A DNA stretch of 64,000 bases from Thuidium tamariscinum (taxonomy: Eukaryota; Streptophyta; Bryopsida; Hypnales; Thuidiaceae), in the NCBI GenBank assembly GCA_947034885.2, contig OX344753.2, forward strand, positions 6,324,001 through 6,388,000. The letters run 5' to 3'. A program made the translations under genes and the position numbers. Positions 45,561-58,327 of the stretch are shown here, one piece after another. The notes under the pieces were generated by a model. The model searched no databases, was not told the DNA's origin, and saw only the letters and a program-made list of their open reading frames with translations. The first letter of the stretch is position 1; the number at the start of each line of letters is the position of its first letter.

Positions 45561-48500
45561 ATTGAGTTAATTTCTTTAGGCGTGGAGGAAGAAAGCATTG
45601 GATTTTAGGGTGTTTGGCCATCGAGGGCGATCAAAGCCTAACCAAATTCAATAAAATCAAACGATTTTTCCTCTTCACAACTCTCAGAGAAAAATAACTT
45701 GATGCTTTGATTTTTTGTGCTTTTTTTATGAAACTTCAAAAATTGTGATCACATGTACAAAATAATTCCCAGTGTATCCTTCAATGACACCATTGATCCT
45801 TTATAATTTTTGAACAAATTTAATTATTATCTAATTCTTTTGTACATACATTTATAAAATAATAGTTGATTATTTAATTAATTCATTAATTTGTCTTATG
45901 ATAAAACTTGTAAGACCCAAATTAGAATTACTCAACCTATAAACTATAGTTTTTTCCCTTGTTATATACAAATATTACTTCTATAGAAGAGATACATGTC
46001 ATAAAGCATTTAAACTCCTTCACTATATTGCCATTAGAAAGTTTGAAAGTATTTGAAATTTTCATTTGTAGAATTCTACTTTAAAAAAAATTACTTGACA
46101 TTTTCCACCACTATTCTTCAATTCTACTTGCACCTAAGTAATAAGAGAATTTCAACTATTTTTTTGTTATATCTTTATTTATTTATTTTCATTTTAAGCC
46201 CTCTAAATTTTCATATTGATAGACAACAAGTTCCTTATATTGTGAAAATATATTATGTTGTATTAAGTGTGCAATGTTACAAAATTATTTCATATTTTCA
46301 TTCCAAATGCAAACCACATTCTCCATCTTGTCCATTCCATTCCAATATTTAGAATTATTCTTATCATAAAGTCTAGATTGTAACAAACAAACTAAAAATA
46401 TACAAAAATATATTGTTGCAACAATTGCAATGTTATTTTTTGGAATTTGAATCCAAATCAATGAAGTAAACTTGATCAAGATATATTTCTACTCCCATTC
46501 AAACATTTCATACAATTTGAAATCCTTTATTGCAACTTGAACATTGAATGTATTACTATGATCTTTTATTTTTCAGCTTGCAGATTGATACTAATTTTGG
46601 TTCATGTTATATATTTCTCACTATAATGTATTTAAAAAAATCAAAAGTCTTTGAAATCAAGAATTTAAAAAAATATGAATTTTTAAATTTCTCTTCAATA
46701 ATCATAGTAATTTTTTTCTCCAATATATCTATTTTTGTGACTTCCAAAAAAATAAATTTTCATCTATAAAAAAATTATTCTTATATATTAGAAAAATAAA
46801 ATATAATGTGTAAAAAAAACTTTGACAATTGATTGTATAATCATAGACTTTTATACTTTATCCTAACAAGGTGAATTTTTAAACCTTAAATGTCTAAAAG
46901 GGTCCCTTTTCCAAAATCACCTCCAAATTGCCATTTTCAAATTGAAAGTATATTATATTTTTGGTAGAATCAATTGAGAAATTCTAATTGAAAAAAAATG
47001 ATAGTGAATTGTCTAAGTTGATTGGGCATTCATGGATAAATGAACAAATACTATCATGACTACTTGGTCAAACTTCAATATGCTTCACATTGTATAGTGC
47101 ATTATTGCAACTAAAATTGTATTAAGTATTATACACATATTTTTTCAAAGATAAAATCAAAAGTATTTTATTTGTCATAACTTATAGGGAGCTTAGAATT
47201 GTTTGTGAAATTTTTTTTCAAATACAAATTTTTTTTAGAATATGATCATTCCTTAATAGTTATATGTTATGGTGTAAATTTCCATGTTGTTCTATGATTA
47301 AAACTTCCATAGACCATGCTAATAGATCCAAAGTTCAAATGGTGATTAAGTATTCAATGATGGAAATTTTCTAAATTTTCAAATTGGAATAGAAACTAAA
47401 CTTAATGATCTTTGGCATCATCCAAAAAATCAAACAAAGTCTAAATAATTTCCCATTTATATTACGGAACAAAGATTAGAATTTTGTTCACATGTGGATT
47501 GTGAAGCTCTCTTCCATTCTTGTTGGATTAATAATCATTTTTGAATGCTATTTCAATATCTACAAATAAAACTATGCTACATAGGGTTATATTCTCTTGA
47601 TAGAATAATATCATGCATTCAAATTACTGTGATTAATACCATTTCTAAATTTTAAATCTATGACTCTCTAAGTCCCTATTGGCCTATTGTCAATGTCTTG
47701 CAAAAAAACCCTCCAAAGTCACTTGATGGATTCTTGTAGTTACTAAAGGGGCACACTAAGTATTTGGCTATTTGCTTTCTTCATATTCAATTCAAATTCC
47801 AAACTACCTTAAATCCTAAGAATGGCATTTAAAAATTTTTGAAATATACTTTGCTACATTGGTGTACTACTGAAATACTAAGTAATAATTCAAAACATTG
47901 TATGGTTTATAATGTCCAAAAATTGAAATTGAAAAGCTTCACACGTGACAATCAATAATACTTGCCCATACCTAATATTTTGTACCTATTTCATACAACA
48001 TTATAATTGATTCCGTTATCTCTACTAACATTAGAAATATAAATAAATAAAAAGATTAACCCTTAACTGCCGAAGGTACGAGAATATGGTGTTTACAAAA
48101 TTTTGAAGCTAAATTAATCCTAACCAAGTAGTTATTTTTTATAGTTTGCAGTTTTGCAAAAGTTTTTCTAGAAATCTACATTTACTGTTACAAATCTGAT
48201 CTAGAAAATGAATGGCAATGATTTTCTATGCAAGATTCCGTGCAAGGCTGCAAGCATACCTCTTTCAATCTTGACTTTCTAGAGTGTTGAGAATCCTTAA
48301 AAATGAGCCTCAATTATGGAGTATTATAGATGTTGGAGAAAAAATTGCATTCAAAATCCATTTACCAAAATTGTAGTGTAGATTTTCAAGTGATATAAAT
48401 TGATTGGAGTTATGCATGTTAGGCCCTTTTACCTCATTTTTTTTGTCACCAACTTTTTGGCTTTAACTTGTGAAAAGAGGATAGAAATACTTTACATCAC

Positions 48501-49570
48501 TTTTGTAGCTTTGATGCCCTCATACCTCATGGACTAACATTATAATCTTTCACTCCATAAGTGCTATTGTTGTGTTTTCTTTTCCTATGCAATCTCTAAC
48601 ATATATAGTTTGAATTTGTATGCTTTGAAATAATTTTTTTTTCTTCCAAAATTTTTAGAAAATATTTAAAAACTAAAAATTGATTTTAAAAACTATAATT
48701 TAAATAATAATAATTTAAAATTTTATTTATTTTATATTATGTGGTTAGGCAAAGTCTTGACCACATCAAATATTTCAAATTGCTTACATATTAGAGTTAA
48801 TAGGGTTCCCATAGAGTTCCTACAATCTAGGAACTCAGTCTTCCAAAGGTCCCCAAAAACATTTAATGATTTGAATGCAATTTTGTGAAAGAATTCTCAA
48901 GTTAGTTAAATAATTAAAAAAATTTAAATTAGATGAAACATTTGTCTTATTTGTCATCAAAGCATTGTGTATTTGTGGTCAAATTTAAATTACATGATGG
49001 GTTTCAAAATTCTATATTCTTAAAACAATTCATTTAATTTAACTTTTACATATAATGAAATAGTTCTTTTAATTTTGTAATAAATATGATCTAAATTTTT
49101 TTAAAGTCTTTAAAGATTGAAGTTTTTGTCAATGCATACAAGAATGTCCATGATGAAAAAAAAAAAACTCCTCCAAAGCTTTGCCATTCCCCGTACTATA
49201 GGCAATATGATTATAGAAACAACTTGGCTGAAGTATAAATTTAAACATCTTTTTTGCAAAATTTGAATGTTAACATTAGTCTTAAGTAAATAAGGCCAAA
49301 AATTAGGTGCATGAAAACTATCTAACGGTAAAAAATTAGCATTTAAAAGTATTATGCCTTAGTTAGAGGATTCGAAAAGTGTCTTAAACTTCCAAATCGG
49401 AGTTTAATCAAGAAAGATATGGCTAGACAAAGTTTAGTTAGTAAATTGGATGAAAAAATATTAAATCTTGAATCTTGAATCAAGATTGAAAACTTAAATA
49501 GAACTGAAAGAACTAGAGTCAAGTGCAAAAATTAGAGATCATTTTGAATTATCAATTAGTAAATAATTAG
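45561..49570. other. About 4 kb of AT-rich DNA without recognisable features
   Basis: No gene, RNA gene or delimited element. A TTAACCCTTAACTGCC word at about 48057 resembles a TTAA-family end but has no partner. Frames at 46053-46352 and 46548-46769 are AT-rich, hydrophobic by composition and not credible. Confidence 0.5.
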
Positions 49571-49611
49571 GGATGAAGTTTTAATTGCCGATTAGCAATT
49601 AAACTTCATCC
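49571..49611. repeat. Short palindrome, family 1
   Basis: GGATGAAGTTTTAATTGC (49571-49588) pairs with GCAATTAAACTTCATCC (49595-49611), 17 of 18 bases, around a 6-base loop. It has the tightest loop of the four family members (also 37936, 50028 and 53599). Confidence 0.8.
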
Positions 49612-50027
49612 ATTGATAATTTCTTTTAAGAGTCTTCAATGATCAAGTGTGATACCATTTTGGAAAGCTAGAACTAAATTTTAAGGGAATAAAATCATAA
49701 ACCTCTAAAAATAATAAACTAGCAATAATTAGACCGTGGCTTAGAACTTAATTAAGATCCATTAAATACTTGTAGGATATATTAGAAGTGAATAATTAGG
49801 GACATAAGTGCATAGAGGAAGCCAAACAAAGTACAATAGTATCATTTAATTTGAACAACTTAAAACTAGAAAAAAACTAAAAGAATGAAGTTTTAAATTT
49901 GAACCGGATGAAAACTTAAAGAAATTATTCAAAGTAGGTGGAACTTGACACATCAATAGAAGCAATCTTTAAGAGGTTATATGCAAAATTTAATTGGATT
50001 TTGATATTTAAAACCTTAAAAAACCAT

Positions 50028-50068
50028 GGATGAAGTTTAGAAGATCAATTAGCGGTGAAACTTCATCC
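50028..50068. repeat. Short palindrome, family 1
   Basis: GGATGAAGTTT (50028-50038) and AAACTTCATCC (50058-50068) are perfect 11-bp arms around a 19-base loop. It lies 417 bp after the previous member. The following sequence (CTAGGAAAGTCGAATTGGGGCAAATTTATAGTTTT) resembles that after 37980, marking a larger diverged repeat. Confidence 0.78.
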
Positions 50069-53000
50069 TTCTATATCTTTCACTAGGAAAGTCGAATTGG
50101 GGCAAATTTATAGTTTTGAAAAAGACAAGAGGTGTTCTTCAAGCTTAAACCAATTATTTAAATCTAACCTAAAATCTAAAAAAGAGCCACATCGGTCTTT
50201 AAATGGGCTAAAAACCTCAAATAAATCTACTTTAAATCAAGGTTTTGAATGAGTTTCACTACCTAAGTTACTTAGGCATCTCAAAAGATTCATTACTTAG
50301 AAAAGGCATAGTAGATCAATACTTGGGCATTCTATAGTAGAAAAATCAAAAAGAAATTTAAAAACTTGGTTGTGTTAGATTAATTACTAAGGGAATAAGG
50401 GTGGGTAATTAATCACTGACAAGGCTTGTAGAAAAATAAGAAAAGACCCATTATTGACCTTAATCTACGTTTGTACGGTCATGATACATTGATCAATCCT
50501 ACTACAACTTTTGAATGCACTAGTTGTCAAAGAATCTTACCAGTTCATGCTCTTCTAACTTTTCAAATGTCTTGAAACCAATGTAGATGCTTAAATAACA
50601 TTAAAAAATCTATTATAATTTTTACCGCACCTTGAAAATTCCTAAGAATTTCCGTCCAAAGGAATTTGCAGTTGGTTGTTTGGAAAGGCATTATCTGACT
50701 ATCGAAAATTTTTGAAACTTTTAGGAGACCTCCTATGGAATCCCTTAAAGTAGGGGTAGGTCCACGTCATTGACCTACACTTTTGGAAAATGAGGATAAA
50801 AATCCCTATCCCTTTAGTTGACCCTAGTAATTTGAAGAATCTTTTTTTTCAAGGGAATCTTGAAGGATTGATCCTACTACCAGATTTTTGTGCACTTCTA
50901 CTCTTGAACCACCACATTAGGTGATTGGATGCTTTCCATTGGTTTATCTTGCACAGTAGTACCTACATACCAACAATTAAGATTTTCTATTTCATTGATG
51001 CTATGGGAAAATTGAATTTTTTTTGTAGAATCCTATTCTAGATTTGACCTAGGGTTCTCGCAGACCAATTAGCTAAGTTTAGTTGTATGCGGGGCTAATT
51101 GCTCAAATTCTCTAACTTCCAATTTTTCACCTATTTAAAAGTCGTTTAGAGTTGTAACTAAGTAGAAATACTATTTTAAATCAAATATTAGATTGACATG
51201 TAGTATGCCTACTTTGGTTCTACACTTTTTTAAGAGATTTTTGTATGTATTTGCATGTTTAATTTTTGTAAGAATCGGATAAAAAAACCAATGAGTCTTG
51301 GGTGACAAATTAGAGACTCACAATGTCTAGGGGTCTAGAGACTTTTGCTTTTCAATTTTTTTTTCAAACACTAGTGCTTTATCTACAACAAATTCTCAAC
51401 AATAAATGATCCATTTCAAGCTCTCAAAGATATAGACAACAAGTGGAGTTGCAAAACAAGACACCTACTTTGGAGTTGGCCATTAAAACATCCCCACCAA
51501 TGCAATTCCCTATCCCTATTCCAATGACTTTCAGTCATTTTAGGAAAAAAACCTTCCACCAGCATTTCCTACCCCCAAAAAATTTAGAAAGGAAGGGTTC
51601 CAATTCTCCGAACATGAGGTTGGATAGGGAATTCACTTTGGTATCTTGTATCTTGATTTTCTCGTAAAGTGCATGTTTTTCTCACCAAATGCTAATTGTA
51701 CTCAATAAAAAGTTGTAGTTTAATATCTTAAATGGCTTGGTTGAAGCTATATCTAGTCATACTTTATTTAATTGATGTTCTTCATGGATGGCTTAGTTGA
51801 ATTCATGTCCACTCATGTTCTGTTTGAGTTTAATGGCAATTTAGTTTGAGTTTAATTAATTGTAGTAAATTGATTGTAGTAAATTGAAAAATATTCATTT
51901 TGAAAATTGTGGGCAAAAATTTGCTCCAATCTTGAAACAAGTAGGCACTTTGTTCCCCATTCATATCATTCTAGATGAAAAATTGGGATAGGGATGGAGA
52001 AGAGACTAGAGGGGATGCTTTTAGTATTTAAGAGAGAAGGAATAATTTCAATTTGCACCTATTTTATTCATTAGAGAATATTAATTCATCAAACAAGGTT
52101 GGACTTTTCTTATAGAACAAGAAGAAAAAACAAATTAAATGAATCGTTGACCTTTTGAGAGATTCTAAAATTAGTTATTAGTAGGATTAATTTTAAGCAA
52201 ATTGTCCTTGAGTGCTTATTCTTGAAGGAATTTGGCAAGAATTTAGCCAATATTTAGGAATAGCTTTGGATTAGGTTTAGAAGAAAATTCCTTTGCAAAA
52301 AATATTCAATGAAGAAAAAGAAAAGAAAAGATCAAAAAAGGTATTTTTGAAGAAAAAGAGAAGCAATATAAAAGAAGAAAAGAAAAGGAAGAAAAAAATG
52401 AAGGATCGGCTACTTCAATATTTTCAAGCAAAATACAAGTGGGAAGCATAGAAGTTGCGTAATATCACAAGGTTGAGGTTATGAACATGGAAGTCACAAT
52501 TGCTGAGTTTAGCCTCCAATTATTTTATCTTTAATTTTTTTCCACAACAAATCATTAAATTAGAACTAGGAAGTTATAAATAAAAGTAAGACCATCAAAG
52601 TCCTTAGAAATTAGCAAGAATTTTTTTTAATTAGTTAGAAAATTAAATTAGCTTTTCAAAAAGACCTTACAAGTAGAAATCAGACTAAAACTCTAAAATT
52701 TACGGTTGGATGAACAATAGTTTAAAAATTGAATGAAAAGTAAAAATTCATCTTGAAGGAATTTCAAAAAGTATCTAGAATTTTTTGGAGGAATATTAAA
52801 AGAATTTAGAATTTAGAATAAAAATAGAAGTAAAATACTAATAGATAAAAGTAAGTCAAAAGATAAAAGCATTAGACAAGAATTGAAGACCTCAAGAGCC
52901 TATTTCAAGATTGTTCCTTGCATTGTTCTATATGCTACCAAAAATTGGGGACCAACTTATAATGAATTCAATTTTGAAATTTTTGAAAAAGAAAATTTTG

Positions 53001-53175
53001 AAATTTTTTTTTCTCAAAATTTCAAAATTGAATTTTAAGAAATTAACAAATAATTAACACATAATTAAAAAAAAAAAATTTAATGTGACAATGTTTGTGC
53101 CAAGTCATACTATTGATGTGGCAAGTTCCCACACTTTGAGAATTCAAAATAACTCGTGGCATTTTCATGAGTAGT
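50069..53175. other. AT-rich intergenic DNA with a purine-rich tract
   Basis: No gene supported; frames at 50055-50252 and 51443-51667 have no recognisable motifs. 52309-52406 is almost entirely A and G (GAAGAAAAAGAAAAGAAAAG style), a possible triplex-forming or simple-repeat tract. Confidence 0.5.
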
Positions 53176-53216
53176 GAATAAATTTTGATGAACCGGTCAA
53201 TAGTCAAAATTTATTC
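53176..53216. repeat. Short palindrome, family 2 (AAATTTTGA...TCAAAATTT)
   Basis: GAATAAATTTTGA (53176-53188) and TCAAAATTTATTC (53204-53216) are perfect 13-bp arms around a 15-base loop containing GAACCGGTCAA. Two further copies lie in opposite orientation at 54062-54096 and 54165-54203. Confidence 0.8.
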
Positions 53217-53598
53217 ATAAATAGTTTTATCAAGAGGTAAAAAACAAGAAATTTATCCTTGAGGTTTTTGAGTGTTTTATTTTCACCTTTAGAATAAAGT
53301 GTACACAACCAAGTTCTACTACTTTTGTCAACAAATTCTAATGGATGTCTATCCTACATGTAATCCACTTATGCCTTCTAAGTTGCTATGTTTTCTACTC
53401 CTAATTGGTTCACTGCAATTGCTTATTTGAAATAACCCACACGCTAATATTTTGTCTACTTTTGGCTATAATAGTCCCAGCTAAGGTTCACTAAAATGGC
53501 AATTAAGGAAATTGGACTAAGTTGTAAATCTTATTTTGCTCTTGCCAAATCAATAAAGATGTCTACATTTGACCTAATTTCGTAGTGGATTATTGCGG

Positions 53599-53646
53599 AT
53601 GAAGTTTGACTCCAAAACTAAACTCTAAAACTTCATTTGTCAATTG
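53599..53646. repeat. Short palindrome, family 1 (weakest copy)
   Basis: ATGAAGTTT at 53599-53607 pairs with AAACTTCAT at 53638-53646 around a 30-base loop. It is preceded by GCGG, where other members have ATGG. Confidence 0.55.
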
Positions 53647-54061
53647 CAAATATTCTAACTATTAGAATTGAATGCGGATTTTTGATTATTTTAAATTTTT
53701 TGTCTCTACTGAAGTCTAAAGTTTAACTTGATTTGGTCAACTCTAATTGACTTTCATCCAAATGAATAATACTTTTGATTAAAACATCATTCTTCTCTAA
53801 TTTAATTACTATTTGATTATTGTTAAGTAAACTTGATTTTTTGAATCCCAAAATATTCTCTCCAAGGTTCTATTCCTAACTTGTCTTTTACTTTTTTTTG
53901 ACTGAATTGGTGAATTGTCAACCAATTTGTACTATTTGGATGTATTTTGAATTTGACTTAAAAAAATAAATTGATTTTATATAGAAAAAATCTGATTTTT
54001 ACCTTTGTCAAAGCAGAAACCTTTAACTTTTAATTCTTAGATAAATGTGAATCTTTATAGA

Positions 54062-54203
54062 TAAATTTTGATCGTTGACCGGTTCATCAAAATTTTACCC
54101 GCTAATTCTTCTTACTTAAACTTAGTTAAAATTCCTTCTTTTAACTCTTGGATAAAATTAATTGTAAATAAATTTTGACTGTCCACTGGTTCATCAAAAT
54201 TTA
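54062..54203. repeat. Two tandem short palindromes, family 2
   Basis: TAAATTTTGAT (54062-54072) with ATCAAAATTTTA (54086-54097), loop CGTTGACCGGTTC, is followed about 105 bp later by TAAATAAATTTTGA (54165-54178) with TCAAAATTTA (54194-54203), loop CTGTCCACTGGTTCA. The loops are the reverse complement of the one at 53189-53203, so the 53176 copy is inverted relative to these two. Confidence 0.75.
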
Positions 54204-54849
54204 CTTTGCTAATTATTTTTTCCTTGAATTTATTTTCATAATCCTACTTTTTTTTTTAAATTTTCAATCAAAATTCCTTTTCAAAATTTCTTCAAAATAA
54301 ATTCAAAATTTTCATCTAAACTTTGACTAATCTCATTTGGTTGTAACTTCTAAAATTCTTGTCCAAATTTCAAGTTTAATATTGTTTTGAAAAGCTAATA
54401 ATTGACTAACTACTTTTGTCTTCAAATTATAAATTCCTACTAGTTGTAAGTGTTTGATTTTTAATTGACTTTCAATCAGGGTTTTGTTTTTTCTAGCGAT
54501 TTGGTGCAAAATTGCACCAAATTTTTTGGCCTAGCACCAAGCCTATAGGAAAAAAACAGTAAAATTTTAGATGAAATCACCAATAAATTCCAATTTTTTT
54601 TAAAATAGTGGATGAAATCGCCAAATAATGGATGAAAATAGAATGATAGATATGTATTATGTACTCATATGATATTTTCTATTCAATATATGGATGAATG
54701 TTGAGATTTGGAGCTCCATGATAAAATGAAATATTGCCACTTTGCCACTTCACAAGAAATGAAAAAAAAACCCTGCTTTCAATGTCTAATTGCTAATCCT
54801 ATTTTATATGATATTATGAAAAATTGAAAAGGAAAATTTACAAACTCAC

Positions 54850-55551
54850 CTCAATCATGACCACTTTGAGATCTTTGTGTGCTCTCAAAACTTCTCCACG
54901 ATGTGCTAATTCAACTTTCATTTCAACACCTTCATATTTAAAAGTTGTATTTATAATACACTCATACAACACCTTGATTATCTTGTATTTTCCTCCCAAT
55001 GGTCCCTTCTTTTCTGTTACCTTCTTTTTTGTATTTTTTTAATATTTTAAACTCCCTTCTTTTCTTTTCAATAGGCTTCCAAAGTCAAAATATAAAAAGT
55101 CCTAATATAAACTAATTTCAAAATCAACTGCTAAATGGCTTCCAAAGTCAATTCCCACTACAACTAAGTTCTTTGAACCTTTCTATAATTTAACAACCCT
55201 CTAAAACTCCTTCAAAGTCAAAGTATTCTTAAATTTGTTTTTCCCCTTGTCTTTAATCTAAAACAAACATGGTTAAAAAAATCAACTTATTCTCAATTGT
55301 TGGATTTCATGGAAATCTAAGCTTTTGCCTTCTTTTTCTACTATCAAATGCTCTAATATCACTCTAACCTTTCCAATTGCACTTGTATGCAAATTTGTAT
55401 CAAGATCTAGTGTTTTCAAGAACTCTCTGGCTAGATTTGCCCAAGCTATGACAATTAGAATGAGTTCGGTATGGCTTGTGAGCACCCCATCCCTTTCTTT
55501 GGCTTTATTTTGTAAGTCAATTCTTATTTCAACTAGTTGGATTTCAATCAC
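54850..55551 (-). pseudogene. Possible two-exon coding remnant, product unknown
   Basis: On the minus strand a frame at 55551-55282 (89 codons, protein-like, ending HEIQQLRIS) is followed by an exon-like open segment. The latter starts near 55013 after a CAG, encodes a lysine-rich stretch (GKYKIIKVLYECIINTTF, then ELAHRGEVLRAHKDLKVVM) and ends at 54850 with ATTGAG then GTGAGT, a strong splice donor. The two segments are separated by AT-rich DNA and their linkage is assumed. The left-hand part adjoins a TTAA element (55555), so an upstream exon may have been displaced. I do not recognise the protein family. The 54204-54849 interval before it has no other feature. Confidence 0.35.
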
Positions 55552-55554
55552 TTG

Positions 55555-56473
55555 TTAACCCCTAAAGGCCCAAGGCCATTTTTCTCTCAAAAACCACTCA
55601 AAACTACCATTTTTGCTACGTTCATCCACAAGAACAAAAAAAAGTGTTTTTTATAGAATCTAACCATAGGATCTTCTATTTCTTTTTGTCTGAGATCATG
55701 TGGTAAATATTTCATGAAGTTTGACCGTATAGATTGGAAGATATGAGCATTCAAAGTTGGAAAACATAGTTTTTTAAACACTGTGAGTCTAGCAATTTTA
55801 GATGACTTTGATTGCCATTTGTTGAATTTTTTACACTATGGACTTTGAATTAAGAAAATTTTGTGTTGAAGAATTGAGTTGAAAGTCTAAGAAAAAAATT
55901 TCAAGAAAAATTGCTTGATTTTCATTCCTTAAAAAATTATTAAGTAGAGGTAGATCCAAGATTGAAAGAAAAATTAAATCGTTAATAGCTCTAAGATGGA
56001 ATTGAAAGACAATAATCCCAATGGTGAGATTGTTCTAGCAAACAAATTTAACCTTGTCAAGAATTTTTTTTTAAATTGTGAAAATTGCATTAAGAAATGA
56101 ATCCCATAAGTCATTTTTTCAAAAATTGCCTGAAAACAAGATTGTTCATAACTTTCTCATAACTAATCCAAATAGAATGAATCAAAGCTTCACATGTAGA
56201 CAAAAATATAATCTATAAGATTAAAAATAATTTAATTTTAATTTCAAGCTTTTGTGGATTTATTTTTCTGCCCACCAAGCTAAATTTTGGCTTTTTGTGG
56301 TATAACTTTTGCTCCCAAGCACCAATTGAAATAAAAATTATATTCCCACAAAGCTAATCATTTTTCCTATCTTATGAAAAATTTTCAAGAAGATTCATTT
56401 AAAATTGAGGTCTATGGAACCTACCCGAACTCTAAATTGTCCCCCAAGGGGACAATGGGCTTTTAGGGGTTGA
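55555..56473. mobile_element. TTAA-flanked TIR element, copy C (piggyBac-like MITE candidate)
   Basis: TTAA at 55555-55558; the right flank is TTGA at 56470-56473, one change from TTAA. The 911-bp body begins CCCCTAAAGGCCCA and ends TGGGCTTTTAGGGG, a 14-bp inverted repeat with one mismatch. It is closely related to 7065-7990 throughout, so these two are the youngest pair in the window. No coding capacity. The minus-strand frame at 55781-55587 is part of the element. The next element, CACTA-like, begins only 18 bp further on. Confidence 0.84.
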
Positions 56474-56491
56474 ATAAGCTGAATTTCAATC

Positions 56492-58265
56492 CACTACAAG
56501 GGAAATGGGCCCTAATTTACAAAAAATTTGACAAAAAAATGTTTGAAATGACAACCTAATGTCCGAAATGACAGCCACAACTTTAGAAAGATGGCACTTT
56601 GTCAATGCGGTCAATATTGCAATGTTAATCAAATTATTGTTAATTCCTCAACTAGTTTTGACGAACAAGGTTAATGTCTATTTAGAAATCTAACAAGATT
56701 TTAGATACAATTTTTATTTTTGATACAAAATGATGAAGTTATCATTTATTAACACTATGAAAAAATTTACCTCATTGCAATCTTCAACCAATCATCAACA
56801 CCATATCATTACTTATCTATAGGAGATAAAAGCTCCTTCTATAAATTTGAAGTGATAGGAGGTTGACGGATCCATGTGGAATATATAAATTCTAGAAGTT
56901 GTAGGAGCTCATAGTGAAATTAGAAACCCAAAATTTTGTATTAAAACTAAAATTTCAGACTTCATTTGAGCATAGTAAATGCTTTTTTATAAAAAGAAAT
57001 TTTGAACTAAGACTAGTTAAAATATGAATTGGAGTTTCAAGTGCAAAAATCCGTTTGACATTTCAAGTTTCCAATCAAAAGTTATAGACAGATTTTAAAA
57101 AGGAAGTTTGAAAAAATATAATAAGAACAATTTCAAGCACCTCTTTGAAATTCCATAACTTTTGATTGGAAAGTCAAAATGTTAGAAGCATTTTTATAGG
57201 CAAAAATTTAATTGATTTTCTAACTAATTTTAGTTCAATTTTTTTTCAAAAACACATTATTTAAATGAGGTTTGAAGTCCTAGTTTTAACATAATTCCTA
57301 TTTCTACCTTAACACTAAGTTAAAAATAGGAATTGTGTTAAAACTAGGACTTCAAACTCCATTTAGACATGGTATAATGTGTTTTTTGAAAAAAAATTGA
57401 ATTAACATTAGTTAGAAAATCAATTAAATTTTTGCCTACAAAAATGCTTTTGACATTTTGAGTTTCTAATCAAAAGTTATGGAATTTCAGAGAGGTGTTT
57501 GAAATTGTTCTCATTATATTTTTTCAGACTTCCTCTTTAAAATCTCTCCATAAATTTTGATTGACAACTTGAAATATCAAATGGATTTTTGGACTTAAAA
57601 CTTCAATTCTTATTTTAACTAGTCTCAGTTCAAAGTTTTTTATAAAACAAAGCATTTATTATGCTTAAATGAGGTCTGAAATCTTAGTTTTAATACAAAA
57701 TTTTGGATTAACTTTCTAACTTCACTATGATCTCTTACAACTTCTAAAATTCATATATCCCACATGGGTTGGTTGACCTCCTACCTCCATATGTGTATAT
57801 AAGAGTTTTTCTTCCCCATACTTTCTACAAAATATAAATGGTTCACGAAGTAAAACAATTTAGTGGATAAATTAACTCCATCATCTTAATTTGTTTTGGT
57901 CAACATTCTTGAAAGTTGATGGAAAAAAAATTAAAATTTTTTAATCATCCAAAAATATTTCACCTAAAAATTTATCGTTCATCTGACAAAATTTCATCTA
58001 ATTTTTTTTCTAGCCATTATTTCAACTATTTTATTAGATCCTTGGAAAATAAATTTTTGGATTAAGTGACGTGGAAATAAAAAAATCCATGGTGGCAAAG
58101 GAGTGAGTGGAAGACTTGTTGAAGTGTATCTTTGTCCAAATTGACAGCCGAATTGATAGAATTCCTATCAATTAAGTGTCTGAAATAGGTACCCCTAATC
58201 TACAACACAATTGACAAAATTCTGTCAAAATTTCTATCAAATAGGACACAATTTTCCATGTAGTG
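56492..58265. mobile_element. CACTA-like element carrying a large internal hairpin
   Basis: The left end is CACTACAAGGGAAATGGGCCCTAATTT. The right end reversed is CACTACATGGAAAATTGTGTCCTATTTGA. Both carry the CACTA terminus with recognisable subterminal similarity over about 28 bp. Flanking trinucleotides are ATC and ATT, so the target duplication is imperfect. The 1,774-bp body has no transposase frame. It encloses the hairpin at 56859-57780. It may be a non-autonomous CACTA element that captured or was invaded by a foldback. Confidence 0.6.
56859..57780. repeat. Large foldback inverted repeat, arms about 450 bp
   Basis: The left arm (56859 to about 57300) and right arm (about 57330-57780) are reverse complements with few differences and meet near 57317 with almost no spacer (CCTAGTTTTAACA.AATTCCTATTT mirrored by AAATAGGAATTGTGTTAAAACTAGG). 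The outer ends GAGGTTGACGGATCCATGTGG and GAGGTCAACCAACCCATGTGG also match. It has no coding frame. Half-copies occur at 33075-33400 and 38820-39291, so this is a dispersed repeat family with a hairpin form. Confidence 0.88.
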
Positions 58266-58327
58266 ATTGCTTCTTAAAAGGGCGGATTTCAATCATTGAT
58301 TCAATTTGGATGATATTCAATCACTTG

